Source: Paludibacterium sp.
GTDB lineage: Bacteria; Pseudomonadota; Gammaproteobacteria; Burkholderiales; Chromobacteriaceae
Direction of reading: 5' to 3'
Assembly: GCF_019232825.1 (NCBI RefSeq)
Contig: NZ_JAFAND010000147.1
Coordinates: forward strand, 1-46,796
Length of the DNA: 46,796 bases
In this document: positions 1 through 9,212 of the stretch, piece by piece
How the letters are laid out: every line of letters starts with the position of its first letter
Numbering within the stretch: the first letter of the stretch is position 1
Program-made: the position numbers and the translations under genes
The notes under the pieces: generated by a model
What the model saw: only the letters and a program-made list of their open reading frames with translations
Databases searched by the model: none
Told to the model about the DNA's origin: nothing

Positions 1-171
1 CCTCTGAACAAGTTATTTACCGCCAGGCGCCGCCCCGAAGGGTTTGGCCAACAAGCGGCCGCCTGACGGCGTTGCGCTCCTTGGCATCGCAGAATGACTG
101 CGACCTGCGTCGCGCGCCTTGCATTCGGCCTGTTGTTGACCAAACGCGGCGGCAAATAACTTGTTCAGAGG
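1..171. repeat. MITE-like palindromic element, possibly cut by the window edge
   Basis: Bases 1-18 and 154-171 are perfect inverted repeats of 18 bp (left arm cctctgaacaagttattt). Inside them, 42-61 and 126-145 form a second inverted pair matching at 17 of 20 positions, so the whole segment can fold back. No open frame fits a transposase. It starts at window base 1, so the left end and any target duplication cannot be seen. It lies five bases past the stop of the thioesterase gene and could act as a 3' hairpin for that transcript. It resembles a non-autonomous miniature inverted-repeat element; the parent family was not recognised. Confidence 0.75.
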
Positions 172-175
172 GTCC

Positions 176-625
176 TTAAGTATTCGTCGCCAGCAGAAAA
201 TGCGCGCGCGCCACGGCCACCGGCTTGTCCGGGCTATCCTGCCAAGCCTCGATCAGCACATGCGCCACGCGCTTGCCCTGCTTGGTGATTTCGCAACGGG
301 CGTACAGCGTTTGCGGACGCCCGGGGCGCAAGTAATCGAGCGAGAAGTCGACGATCTTCGGCAGATCCACCGACTCGCGATTCCACATCAGATGAATCAA
401 CGCGGCATTTTCCATGAAGCCGCCGATCAGGCCGCCGTGCAATGCCGGCAGCGCGGTATTGCCGACGTTACGCTCGGCATAGGGCAGCGTGAACAATAGC
501 GCGCCCTCATCGTCTTGCTCGGTGAATTCGACGCCCATCAGCCGGGCATACGGAATCGCCTCGATAATTTCACGATAGTTCTTTTCGTCGCGCAGACGAT
601 TGAAACGCTGGGCGAACTCGCTCAT
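176..625 (-). CDS. PaaI-type hotdog-fold thioesterase (second of pair)
   Basis: 149 aa. Hotdog-fold acyl-CoA thioesterase of the PaaI/DUF4442 type, expected to hydrolyse acyl- or aryl-CoA in the cytoplasm. Visible signature: GNTALPALHGGLIGGFMEN near residues 55-75, with the HGG turn and a downstream acidic residue where the catalytic Asp/Glu of the family lies. The start is the ATG at 623-625, which overlaps the stop of the upstream thioesterase gene as ATGA; an in-frame upstream extension would run through that gene and is rejected. It is last in a gyrA - thioesterase - thioesterase chain. The substrate is unknown. The two thioesterases are different enough that a heteromer is possible, but this is speculation. 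Confidence 0.85.
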   Translation of the reverse strand: MSEFAQRFNRLRDEKNYREIIEAIPYARLMGVEFTEQDDEGALLFTLPYAERNVGNTALPALHGGLIGGFMENAALIHLMWNRESVDLPKIVDFSLDYLRPGRPQTLYARCEITKQGKRVAHVLIEAWQDSPDKPVAVARAHFLLATNT

Positions 626-1095
626 TGATTCGCTCCCCCGACCATCGGAACAGGGCTCGATTCGCGCATGAACGTCGCCACGCCATGCGCGATCGGCTGA
701 TCGATACTGTCGTGAAAGCACACCGCCCGGGTAAAAGCGACTTGGCTCGCCAGCCGGTAGCACTCGGCCGTGCAGTAGATCGGCCGCCCCGGCGTCGCCG
801 CCTTCAGGTAGTCGATCCGCAGGTCCAACGTGGCGATGGTTTCAAAATCAGGCAGCTGCGCGGCCACCGACACGGCACTACAGGTATCCACCAGCGAGGT
901 GATAACGCCGCCGTGCAGCACGCCGCTGACCGGATTGCCGACCAGGTCGTCGCGCCAATCGATCGCCAGCGTCGGTTTACGCCCGGCGGTGCCGACGTAG
1001 CGCATGCCCAAGGTCGCCGCGTGCGGCAACGACACGAAGAGCTTGCTCAACACGTCGAGCACTTGGGGGTTGGCCGGCGCCGGCGCCTGGCTCAT
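622..1095 (-). CDS. PaaI-type hotdog-fold thioesterase (first of pair)
   Basis: 157 aa. PaaI-family thioesterase with the classic [20 protein letters not shown] motif near residues 53-72: the HGG turn and an Asp that lies at the catalytic position of the family. It probably hydrolyses a CoA thioester in the cytoplasm; the substrate cannot be read from sequence. The ATG at 1093-1095 overlaps the TGA of gyrA (1092-1094), and its own TGA overlaps the ATG of the next thioesterase, so all three are likely translationally coupled. The family call is firm; the physiological role and the reason for linkage to gyrase are unknown. Confidence 0.87.
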   Translation of the reverse strand: MSQAPAPANPQVLDVLSKLFVSLPHAATLGMRYVGTAGRKPTLAIDWRDDLVGNPVSGVLHGGVITSLVDTCSAVSVAAQLPDFETIATLDLRIDYLKAATPGRPIYCTAECYRLASQVAFTRAVCFHDSIDQPIAHGVATFMRESSPVPMVGGANQ

Positions 1096-3677
1096 GCCTC
1101 TTCTCCGGTGGCGAAGTCCTCGTCCGCCTCGCCCTCGTCGACGGAATCGCTCTCAGCCACTTTTTCCAGGCCAATCAGCTTTTCGCCCTCGTCGAGGTTG
1201 ATCAGCCGCACGCCTTGCGCGGCGCGGCCCGTTTCGCGGATCTCCGCCACGCGGGTGCGGATCAGCACGCCGCCGGTGGTGATAAGCATCACCTCGTCGT
1301 TTTCCACCACCAGGGTGGCCGCCACCAGCGCGCCGTTGCGCTCGGAGGTGTCGATGGCGATGACGCCTTGCGTGCCACGATGGCTCTTGCGGTAGTCGGC
1401 GATCGGCGTGCGTTTGCCGTAGCCGTTTTCGGTCGCGGTCAGCACTTGATCGGTCTCGCTATCGGAGACCAAGAGCGAAATCACACTCTCGCCCTCGGGC
1501 AGGTCCATGCCGCGCACGCCGCGCGCGGTGCGCCCCATCGGACGCACGTCGCTCTCGGCGAAGCGCACGGCCTTGCCATGGCTGGAGAACAGCATGACCT
1601 CATGCTCGCCGGCGGTCAGCGCCACGCCGATCAGCTTGTCGCCTTCGTCCAGGTCGAGCGCGATGATGCCGGCCGAACGCGGGCGGGAGAAACTCGACAG
1701 GCCGGTCTTCTTGACCGTGCCGCCGGCCGTGCACATGAACACGAAATGATCGTCGGTGAAGGCCTTGACCGGCAGCATGGCATTGATTTTTTCGCCATCC
1801 GACAGCGGCAAGACGTTGACGATCGGTTTGCCGCGACTCGCGCGTCCGCCCTGCGGCAGTTCGTACACCTTGATCCAGTAGCAACGGCCGAACGAGGAGA
1901 AGCACAACACGTAATCGTGCGTATTGGCGACGAACAGCGTCTCGATGAAGTCGTCGTCCTTGGTGGCGGCGGCCTGCTTGCCGCGTCCGCCGCGACGCTG
2001 AGCGCGGTAGTCGTCCATCGGCTGGGTCTTGATGTAGCCCGAGTGCGAAACAGTCACCACCAGGTCCTGCGGCGTAATCAGGTCTTCGATGTTGATGTCG
2101 CCGCCGAACGGTTCGATTTCCGAACGGCGCGGGTCGCCGAACTGCGCACGGATCGCGGCGAGCTCTTCGGCGATGATCTGATTGATGCGTTCCGGTTTTG
2201 CCAGGATGTCGATCAGATCCAGAATCACCGCCATGATTTCCTGATATTCGGCGACGATCTTATCCTGCTCCAAGCCGGTCAGCCGTTGCAGACGCAGATC
2301 GAGGATGGCCTGGGCCTGCGTTTCCGACAGCTGGTAGCCTTGGTCGGTCAGACCGGTTTCCACGCCTTCCGGGCGCGCCATGGCCGGATCGACGCGCGAG
2401 AGCATGTCTTCGACGAGCTGGGAGCGCCACGTGCGGCTCATCAGCCCGGCCTTGGCCACTTGCGGGTTTTCCGATGCCTTGATCAGCGCGATGATCTCGT
2501 CGACATTCGACAAGGCGACCGCCAGCCCTTCGAGGATATGGCCGCGTTCGCGCGCTTTGCGCAGTTCGAAAATGGTGCGCCGGGTGACGACTTCGCGGCG
2601 ATGGCGCAAGAACTCTTCCAGCACTTGCTTCAGATTCAACAGCCGCGGCTGGCCATCGACCAGCGCCACCATGTTGATGCCGAAGCTGTCTTGCAGCTGG
2701 GTCATCTTGTACAAATGATTGAGCACCACCTCGGGCATTTCGCCGCGCTTGAGCTCGATCACCATGCGCATGCCCGACTTGTCGGACTCGTCGCGCAAAT
2801 CGGAAATGCCCTCGATTTGCTTGTCGCGCACCAATTCGCCGATGCGCTCCAGCAGGCGCGCTTTGTTCACCTGATACGGCAGCTCGTCGACGATGATCGC
2901 CTGGCGTTCGCCGCGGCCGATGTCCTCGACGTGTGTGCGCGACCGCATGATGACGCGGCCGCGGCCGGTGCGGTAGGCCTCTTTGACGCCGACCGTGCCG
3001 TAAATAATGGCGGCGGTCGGAAAGTCCGGCGCCGGAATGATGTCGATCAGCTCGTCGATGGAGATGTCGCTATTGGCGAGCAATGTCAGACACGCGTCGA
3101 CCACCTCGCACAAGTTGTGCGGCGGGATATTGGTCGCCATGCCGACAGCGATACCCGAGCTGCCGTTGATCAGCAGATTGGGAATGCGGGCCGGCAGAAT
3201 CAGCGGCTCGTGTTCCGAGCCGTCGTAGTTGGCGCCGAAGTCGACCGTTTCCTTGTCGATGTCGGCCAGGAGCTCGTGCGCGATACGCGCCATGCGGATT
3301 TCGGTGTAACGCATGGCGGCGGCGTTGTCGCCGTCGACCGAACCGAAGTTACCCTGCCCGTCCACCAGCGGATAGCGCAGGCTGAAATCCTGCGCCATGC
3401 GCACAATGGTGTCGTAAACGGCCGTGTCGCCGTGAGGGTGATATTTACCGATGACATCGCCAACGATACGGGCCGACTTCTTGTATGCCCGGTTCCAGTC
3501 GTTGGACAGTTCGTGCATGGCGAACAGGACGCGCCGGTGAACCGGCTTAAGACCGTCACGCACGTCCGGCAGCGCGCGCCCCACGATCACGCTCATGGCG
3601 TAATCGAGATACGAGCGGCGCATTTCCTCTTCCAGGCTGACCGGAATGGTTTCCTTGGCGAAAAGCTGATCTGTCAT
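1092..3677 (-). CDS. gyrA: DNA gyrase subunit A
   Basis: 861 aa, the usual length. GyrA cuts and rejoins DNA in the A2B2 gyrase that introduces negative supercoils. Visible: the winged-helix region with [18 protein letters not shown], the catalytic tyrosine (Y124 in [10 protein letters not shown]), the coiled-coil arm, and a six-bladed beta-pinwheel C-terminal domain with the GyrA box QRRGGRGK. An acidic tail closes the protein. The start is the ATG at 3675-3677; a TTG ten codons upstream is less likely. The position equal to E. coli Ser83 is Thr85 and the Asp87 equivalent is Asp89, a natural variant seen in several species. It is the first gene of a chain with two thioesterases. Confidence 0.98.
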   Translation of the reverse strand: MTDQLFAKETIPVSLEEEMRRSYLDYAMSVIVGRALPDVRDGLKPVHRRVLFAMHELSNDWNRAYKKSARIVGDVIGKYHPHGDTAVYDTIVRMAQDFSLRYPLVDGQGNFGSVDGDNAAAMRYTEIRMARIAHELLADIDKETVDFGANYDGSEHEPLILPARIPNLLINGSSGIAVGMATNIPPHNLCEVVDACLTLLANSDISIDELIDIIPAPDFPTAAIIYGTVGVKEAYRTGRGRVIMRSRTHVEDIGRGERQAIIVDELPYQVNKARLLERIGELVRDKQIEGISDLRDESDKSGMRMVIELKRGEMPEVVLNHLYKMTQLQDSFGINMVALVDGQPRLLNLKQVLEEFLRHRREVVTRRTIFELRKARERGHILEGLAVALSNVDEIIALIKASENPQVAKAGLMSRTWRSQLVEDMLSRVDPAMARPEGVETGLTDQGYQLSETQAQAILDLRLQRLTGLEQDKIVAEYQEIMAVILDLIDILAKPERINQIIAEELAAIRAQFGDPRRSEIEPFGGDINIEDLITPQDLVVTVSHSGYIKTQPMDDYRAQRRGGRGKQAAATKDDDFIETLFVANTHDYVLCFSSFGRCYWIKVYELPQGGRASRGKPIVNVLPLSDGEKINAMLPVKAFTDDHFVFMCTAGGTVKKTGLSSFSRPRSAGIIALDLDEGDKLIGVALTAGEHEVMLFSSHGKAVRFAESDVRPMGRTARGVRGMDLPEGESVISLLVSDSETDQVLTATENGYGKRTPIADYRKSHRGTQGVIAIDTSERNGALVAATLVVENDEVMLITTGGVLIRTRVAEIRETGRAAQGVRLINLDEGEKLIGLEKVAESDSVDEGEADEDFATGEEA

Positions 3678-3716
3678 GGATGAAAGCTTGTCTTTTATTG
3701 TTGGCAAACGTTGGCA

Positions 3717-3725
3717 ATTCTACCA
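3717..3725 (-). promoter_or_regulatory. Candidate extended -10 promoter of gyrA
   Basis: Read on the minus strand the sequence is TGG-TAGAAT: a TGn extension followed by a -10 matching TATAAT at 5 of 6 positions. It would start transcription near 3710 and give a leader of about 33 nt before the gyrA ATG at 3677. No good -35 is seen at the proper spacing, which is tolerated for extended -10 promoters. Assignment is by eye only. Confidence 0.4.
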
Positions 3726-3802
3726 CGGGCGTAAATTTCACGCATAACGGAGAGAAGTTTACCGTCAAGGCGAATCACGCCATCGGACAGGCACGAGGAT
3801 AA

Positions 3803-4591
3803 TTACCGCCCCGTACCGAAGTATTTTTGATAGAGCGCCGCATAGGTGCCATCCGCGCGCACCGCAGCCAAACCCGCGTTAATCTTGCCACGCAAGGCTT
3901 CCCGCCCTTTTCGCACGGCGAACCCGTAGTGCTCCGGCGCAAAACTTGCCGTATCTTCGACGGTAAAAAACATGCCGTTGGAATGGCGCACAAAGCCGGC
4001 CACCACGCCGTTATCCCCGACCAGCGCCTTGACTCTGCCGGCCTTGAGCGCGTCGAAAGCCTCCGTCATGGTTTGGAAACGGACGATATTGGCACTATCG
4101 CGGCCCACCAGCCGCTGCAGATCGTCGTCGGCCGTCGTGCCGACCTGCACCGCGACGCGCTCGCCGCGCAAGTCGGCAAACGAGCCGACCTCGTTCGCGC
4201 CGTGGGGCACGGCAATCACTTGGCGGGCATCAAAATAAGGATCGGAGAAATCGACCGCCTGGGCCCGGGCGGCATTGATACTGATGCTGGACGCCAAAAT
4301 GTCGTAACGCCCCTGCGCCAGCGCGCCGAAGATTCCCTCCCACGGCGTATTGACGAAGCGGACGTGAAATCCGGCGTGCGCGGCAACCGCGCGCAGCAAA
4401 TCCACGTCAAACCCCACAACTTGTTGCCCGACGCCAACAGATTCAAACGGCGGATAACTGGCGTCGCTGCCGACCACGTATTCCGTCCCATCCTCTGCCG
4501 CCGCCCCGGAATCGGCTTGCCGGCCGCAACCGGTCAGCGTCGCCGCCAGCAAAATAACGACGAGAAAGAACCCGCCGGGCGAAAGTTTCAT
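3803..4591 (-). CDS. Family 3 solute-binding lipoprotein (amino acid ABC transporter type)
   Basis: 262 aa. Periplasmic binding protein of the SBP_bac_3 family, which delivers polar amino acids or similar solutes to an ABC importer. A lipoprotein signal ends in LTGC with Cys22 as the lipidated residue. Family marks: YVVGSDASYPPFES, VGFDVDLLRAVA, NTPWEGIFGALAQGRYD, and the loop with AVDFSDPYF. The start is the ATG at 4589-4591, with GGAG about 10 nt upstream; an ATG three codons earlier is also possible. No permease or ATPase gene is nearby, so it is an orphan here and its ligand cannot be named. It diverges from the exported basic protein at 4733. Confidence 0.85.
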   Translation of the reverse strand: MKLSPGGFFLVVILLAATLTGCGRQADSGAAAEDGTEYVVGSDASYPPFESVGVGQQVVGFDVDLLRAVAAHAGFHVRFVNTPWEGIFGALAQGRYDILASSISINAARAQAVDFSDPYFDARQVIAVPHGANEVGSFADLRGERVAVQVGTTADDDLQRLVGRDSANIVRFQTMTEAFDALKAGRVKALVGDNGVVAGFVRHSNGMFFTVEDTASFAPEHYGFAVRKGREALRGKINAGLAAVRADGTYAALYQKYFGTGR

Positions 4592-4732
4592 AGCCCTCAT
4601 GCTCCAATTTCTGTGCGGTGCTTTATAATTGAGCGCTTCGATGGCGCGTGACGACATCTTACCCGTCCGCTCATATTATTCACAATGTATAAGATACCCA
4701 TAGTGGGATATCTCGACACGAGATTCATTGAC

Positions 4733-5236
4733 ATGGCTCTGAAATCGCTCCTCACTTCCGTGGCTGCCAGCGTGCTGCTGTGCGCAGCCGGCGCGGCGCT
4801 GGCCGAGGACCCCATGCCGGCGGACACGCCGCTGCCCGGCGACGTGCAGGTCAGCCAGCCGGCGCAACCCAGCCATCACAAAACGCACAAGGTTCAAGGC
4901 AGCAGCAACCTGGTCACCGTCGAGACCGGCGCCAAGCCCCACGCCAGCCGCAAGCACGGCAACAAGAGCGCGAGCAAGCACCACGCCGCCAAACCGGCGG
5001 CGAAGCGCACCGGCAAACACGCCGCCAAGCCGGCAACCCAGCACAAGGGCAAGGCAGCCGCCAAACCGGCAGCCCCGCAAAAGGGCAAGGCAACCGCCAA
5101 GCACGCCGCGAGCGCAAAATCCACGACCAAGGCCAAAGCCAAGGCGGCCAAGCATGGGCAGCACCCGCAACCGGCCAAACACAAGGCGGCCAAGAAATCC
5201 CGCCACGTCCCAAAGCCGGTTCACAAGAAAAAGTGA
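4733..5236 (+). CDS. Exported Lys/Ala/His-rich, histone H1-like protein
   Basis: 167 aa. The first 24 residues look like a Sec signal peptide (Lys4, hydrophobic core, cleavage after ALA). A short acidic linker follows, then about 110 residues made almost only of Lys, Ala, His, Pro, Gly, Ser and Thr, with loose repeats such as KHAAKPATQHKGKAAAKPAA. Such tails resemble histone H1 and AlgP C-termini, but those proteins are cytoplasmic, whereas this one seems exported. The mature part should be disordered and strongly basic. The ATG at 4733 is preferred to one 16 codons upstream because it begins the signal peptide. Function unknown; binding of anionic surface polymers or DNA is a guess. Confidence 0.7.
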   Translation: MALKSLLTSVAASVLLCAAGAALAEDPMPADTPLPGDVQVSQPAQPSHHKTHKVQGSSNLVTVETGAKPHASRKHGNKSASKHHAAKPAAKRTGKHAAKPATQHKGKAAAKPAAPQKGKATAKHAASAKSTTKAKAKAAKHGQHPQPAKHKAAKKSRHVPKPVHKKK

Positions 5237-5247
5237 GGGCGCCGCGC

Positions 5248-5276
5248 TTGTCTTAACGCGGCAATTTACGCATAAT
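5248..5276 (+). promoter_or_regulatory. Sigma-70 promoter of tRNA-Thr
   Basis: TTGTCT (5248-5253) and CATAAT (5271-5276) are separated by exactly 17 bp, matching the -35 at 4 of 6 and the -10 at 5 of 6 positions. A GC-rich discriminator (ggcgccc) follows, as is usual for stable-RNA promoters under stringent control. The predicted start, near 5283, lies about 5 nt before the mature tRNA. Confidence 0.75.
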
Positions 5277-5287
5277 GGCGCCCTCTC

Positions 5288-5363
5288 GCCGGTGTAGCTC
5301 AGTTGGTAGAGCAGCTGACTTGTAATCAGAAGGTCGGGGGTTCGACTCCTCTCTCCGGCACCA
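5288..5363 (+). tRNA. tRNA-Thr (anticodon TGT)
   Basis: 76 nt including an encoded CCA end. It has a D-arm with AGCTCAGTTGGTAGAGC, an anticodon loop CTTGTAA carrying TGT, and a T-arm around GGTTCGACTCC. The acceptor stem pairs GCCGGTG with CTCCGGC, with a T-T mismatch at 6-67; the anticodon stem has a G-A apposition at 27-43. It reads ACA and other ACN codons. A promoter precedes it and a hairpin terminator follows, so it forms a single-gene unit. Confidence 0.95.
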
Positions 5364-5367
5364 ATAC

Positions 5368-5400
5368 AGACGGGCCTTGCCGCCAGGCAAGGCCCGTCTT
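5368..5400. terminator. Hairpin terminator after tRNA-Thr, shared with fumC
   Basis: A perfect 13-bp stem, GACGGGCCTTGCC (5369-5381) against GGCAAGGCCCGTC (5386-5398), with a 4-nt loop, extended by an A-T pair. Only two T residues follow on the plus strand, so it is a strong hairpin with a weak U tract. It lies between the tRNA and the end of the convergent fumC gene and may serve both. Confidence 0.7.
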
Positions 5401-5419
5401 CCATTGCGGCGCGAACGCG

Positions 5420-6823
<1,404 letters not shown>

Positions 6824-7021
6824 CGCTTCCTCCTCGCGACACCGCATGACAATTGATTTTTCAATCTATCACACCGCCCCGCTACCTTCATCCTGGCTAG
6901 CGGCAGCACACATAACAAAAACGCATGACTATTTGTCGAAAATCATTGCCTTTTCAGTTTCATTTCATTTAAAACTGTAACAAGACGCTGGATAGGCGAA
7001 CGGCCGAAAGAGAGGGAGACG

Positions 7022-7678
7022 ATGCTCAGCACTATCCTGACGCATGCCTACGACCGGTTCTACTTTTCCCGCCTGCGCAACACGTTGACCCTGAGGCGCA
7101 GCCTGCTGCTCGCCTTGTTCTGTCTCGCTGTCGCGCTCATCGATGATCTCTGGCCCGGCACGCGAAAAGAACTCTTTCCGCCGTGGGTCGACGGCCTCGT
7201 GGCCCTGACGGGCATTCTGTTGTTATTGAGCCTGATCCCAGATCTGATCGGCTATCGTGCCTCGATGCTGAACCTGATTCCCTGCGGCCGCGGGCGATGG
7301 GAAATCCGCTTGGCGCTGATCCCTTTTCTGCGCGCGCGCTCGATGGCGCAACTGGAGAGCAACTATCTCGAACTGGAGGTTTTCACTCTGCTGCGCCACG
7401 CCTACGCGCTGCGCGCGGTCGGCACCATTACCATGGCGAGCTATCTCTTTACCCGCAAAGAGCGCCGCGCGGCCTGCGCCAACGACATTCAAGCTTATTT
7501 CATCGGCTGGCAGGCCCACGGGCAAGAAAATCTCAGCCGGTTACCTGGCTGGCAAGCCTTCTTGATCAACCGGCTGATCCACGCGCGCAGCCGCGGCGAT
7601 GGCAAATCACGCCCATCGGTCGAAATGGGCCCGGTCCACGGCATCGTCATCCAATGCCGGCCGGACACATTTCTATAA
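7022..7678 (+). CDS. Unknown membrane-anchored protein
   Basis: 218 aa; no family recognised. Two hydrophobic segments are clear, at about residues 27-45 and 58-80, separated by a short loop with WPGTRKELFPPW. The remaining 140 residues are soluble-looking and Arg-rich, with a helical stretch ERRAACANDIQAYFIGWQ. The likely layout is two membrane helices with a cytoplasmic C-terminal domain. GGGAG lies 6 nt before the ATG, supporting the start. It is followed 80 bp downstream by another small membrane protein on the same strand, possibly in one transcript. Confidence 0.7.
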   Translation: MLSTILTHAYDRFYFSRLRNTLTLRRSLLLALFCLAVALIDDLWPGTRKELFPPWVDGLVALTGILLLLSLIPDLIGYRASMLNLIPCGRGRWEIRLALIPFLRARSMAQLESNYLELEVFTLLRHAYALRAVGTITMASYLFTRKERRAACANDIQAYFIGWQAHGQENLSRLPGWQAFLINRLIHARSRGDGKSRPSVEMGPVHGIVIQCRPDTFL

Positions 7679-7758
7679 CCAGAGCCGCGCTTGCCGCATG
7701 TGCGCGCTTCGGGTAAAACCCGATCATGGCAAATAACGGTTTTCAACAAGGGGAAATA

Positions 7759-8130
7759 ATGGATTTTGAGCACATCGTGGAAGCCGGAGAGATCACCCCG
7801 GCGTCGCCGTTGCATAACGTGGCGCTGGCCACCTACATTCTGTTCGGTCTCGGGCTGTTCTTCCCGGTTTGCACGCTCATCGGTCTAATCGTCGCTTACG
7901 TCAAACGCGCCGACGCCGCCGGCAGCGGTTACGCCACGCACTTCACCTGGCTTATCCGCACGTTTTGGATCACGCTAGGCATCGCCGTCGTCGGCTTCAT
8001 CACCCTGCTCGTCGGCATCGGCGCGTTGATTCTGGTCGCCGTTTGGATCTGGCACGTCTACCGCCTGGTGGCCGGCTTTCTCAAATTCAACGACCGGCTG
8101 CCGATCGACCGGCCGACGCGTTTTATCTGA
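7759..8130 (+). CDS. Small integral membrane protein, DUF4870/COG3671-like
   Basis: 123 aa. Three hydrophobic helices are visible (about residues 22-47, 67-92 and 88-108), with the loop AYVKRADAAGSGYATHFTW between the first two. The pattern IVAYVKR...SHFTW.IRTFW is typical of the widespread COG3671/DUF4870 membrane proteins of unknown function. The start is the ATG at 7759, preceded by AAGGGGAA 4 nt upstream; an in-frame ATG 11 codons earlier has no such site. It converges with cheZ. Function unknown. Confidence 0.75.
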   Translation: MDFEHIVEAGEITPASPLHNVALATYILFGLGLFFPVCTLIGLIVAYVKRADAAGSGYATHFTWLIRTFWITLGIAVVGFITLLVGIGALILVAVWIWHVYRLVAGFLKFNDRLPIDRPTRFI

Positions 8131-8139
8131 CCTGCGGGC

Positions 8140-8766
8140 TCAAAATCCCAAATCGTCGAGAAACTTGTCGACTTCGGCTTGCGAGGACAGCGCCTGCTGG
8201 CCCGCGATATCGGAAGGCATGGCCGGTCCGTTGAGCAAACCGTCCGCCTTCTTTTTTCCACCCGTCGCGGGTTGCGTTTGCTGCAATAGCGTCAAGAGTT
8301 CGGACTCCATCTTGCCCGCCACCTCGACCACACGCTTGATCACCTGCCCAGTCAGGTCCTGAAACTCTTGCGCCATGACGATTTCCATCAGATGCGCCTT
8401 GTGCGTTTCGCTTTCCTGCTCGCTGCGTTGCAGAAAATCACGCGTCTCTTGCAGCGTGCGGCGATAGTCGCTCGTATCGCGCCGCATGCCGGACACGCGC
8501 GCCCAACTCGCCAATAAGGTTTGCGCCTCGCTCTGGCGCCGGTCCAGAAGCGGCGTCATGGCATCGACCGCATTGAGCACGCGCGACACCGCCTGCTCGG
8601 TCATCGACAGCACGTACGCCAAACGCTCGCGCGCATCGGGCATCGCTTCCACCGCGCGCGTCAACTCGCCATCGCCACCAATACCCTGCAACGTGGCATG
8701 CAAGGTACGTGTCATCTGCCCCAACTGCTGAAACACAGCCTGCTGTTGCTGCTTTTGAGTGGTCAT
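8140..8766 (-). CDS. cheZ: Chemotaxis protein phosphatase CheZ
   Basis: 208 aa. CheZ dephosphorylates CheY-P and so ends the tumble signal to the flagellar motor. Visible: the long helical hairpin, the active-site motif MAQEFQDLTGQVIKR with Asp137 and Gln141 equal to E. coli Asp143 and Gln147, a flexible linker, and the C-terminal CheY-binding helix (AEVDKFLDDLGF). GGAG precedes the ATG. It is not beside cheY or other chemotaxis genes here. The organism is therefore expected to be motile or to have motile ancestors. Confidence 0.94.
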   Translation of the reverse strand: MTTQKQQQQAVFQQLGQMTRTLHATLQGIGGDGELTRAVEAMPDARERLAYVLSMTEQAVSRVLNAVDAMTPLLDRRQSEAQTLLASWARVSGMRRDTSDYRRTLQETRDFLQRSEQESETHKAHLMEIVMAQEFQDLTGQVIKRVVEVAGKMESELLTLLQQTQPATGGKKKADGLLNGPAMPSDIAGQQALSSQAEVDKFLDDLGF

Positions 8767-8804
8767 TTCGACTCCGCTGTCTTGGCCGATAATCGTTACA
8801 GCAT

Positions 8805-8810
8805 ATTATA
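8805..8810 (-). promoter_or_regulatory. Candidate -10 of cheZ promoter
   Basis: An exact TATAAT on the minus strand within an AT-rich patch, giving a start near 8798 and a leader of about 32 nt to the cheZ ATG. No convincing -35 is present at 16-18 bp. No sigma-28 motif is seen in the correct orientation. Confidence 0.4.
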
Positions 8811-9006
8811 TATTGATAATGTTTAAACCATTTCGGACTTAGCGCAAGCAAAGTCCAGACAATTTAGCGCGCCACCCCCAGGATAGTTGACAAGTACGTG
8901 AACTATTTTGCAGTGCGACAATCTTATCTAAGCCAGAAGGGTTTTTTAATCCATTTAATTAGAGATTGCCGCGACCAACCGGCCGCATAAGTACAAGGAG
9001 CGCCAG

Positions 9007-9108
9007 ATGCAAAAGAATACCGCTTTGCTGACCCTATTCCGTCCGCCCCGCCGCAAACCCAAAAAAGCGCGCCTGGTGGTGTTTAGCGAGCCACGCACTG
9101 CCCTCTGA
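9007..9108 (+). CDS. 33-residue basic small protein, unknown
   Basis: Open frame MQKNTALLTLFRPPRRKPKK followed by ARLVVFSEPRTAL. AAGGAG lies 7 nt before the ATG, and a rho-independent terminator begins 6 nt after the stop, so it has the layout of a complete one-gene unit. The middle is a cluster of Arg, Lys and Pro. It is too short for family assignment. It may be a real small protein, a leader peptide, or the coding part of a dual-function RNA; the 240 bp between cheZ and this frame hold no other gene. Confidence 0.5.
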   Translation: MQKNTALLTLFRPPRRKPKKARLVVFSEPRTAL

Positions 9109-9113
9109 GCCCC

Positions 9114-9138
9114 AAGCCGCCCGCCAGGCGGCTTTTAT
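9114..9138 (+). terminator. Rho-independent terminator after the small ORF
   Basis: Stem AAGCCGCC (9114-9121) pairs perfectly with GGCGGCTT (9127-9134) around a 5-nt loop, and the run TTTTATTA follows. It separates the small ORF from the patatin gene. Confidence 0.75.
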
Positions 9139-9212
9139 TACGCCAAATAGAGGCGAGTCATTTGTCATAGCCACAATTTCGCCTTATCCTGAGCCATTCA
9201 GGAGACTTCAGC

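Noticed and set aside
1215-3683. Very long open frame on the plus strand opposite gyrA
   Set aside because: It is a GC-rich shadow of gyrA with no domain and poor composition; the minus strand carries an unmistakable gyrase.
6853-6864. TTGATTTTTCAA upstream of fumC, FNR-like
   Set aside because: The half-sites are two bases too close for TTGAT-N4-ATCAA and the second half does not match.
8785-8792. GCCGATAA, the sigma-28 -10 sequence, near cheZ
   Set aside because: It points away from cheZ and has no TAAA-type -35 at the required spacing.
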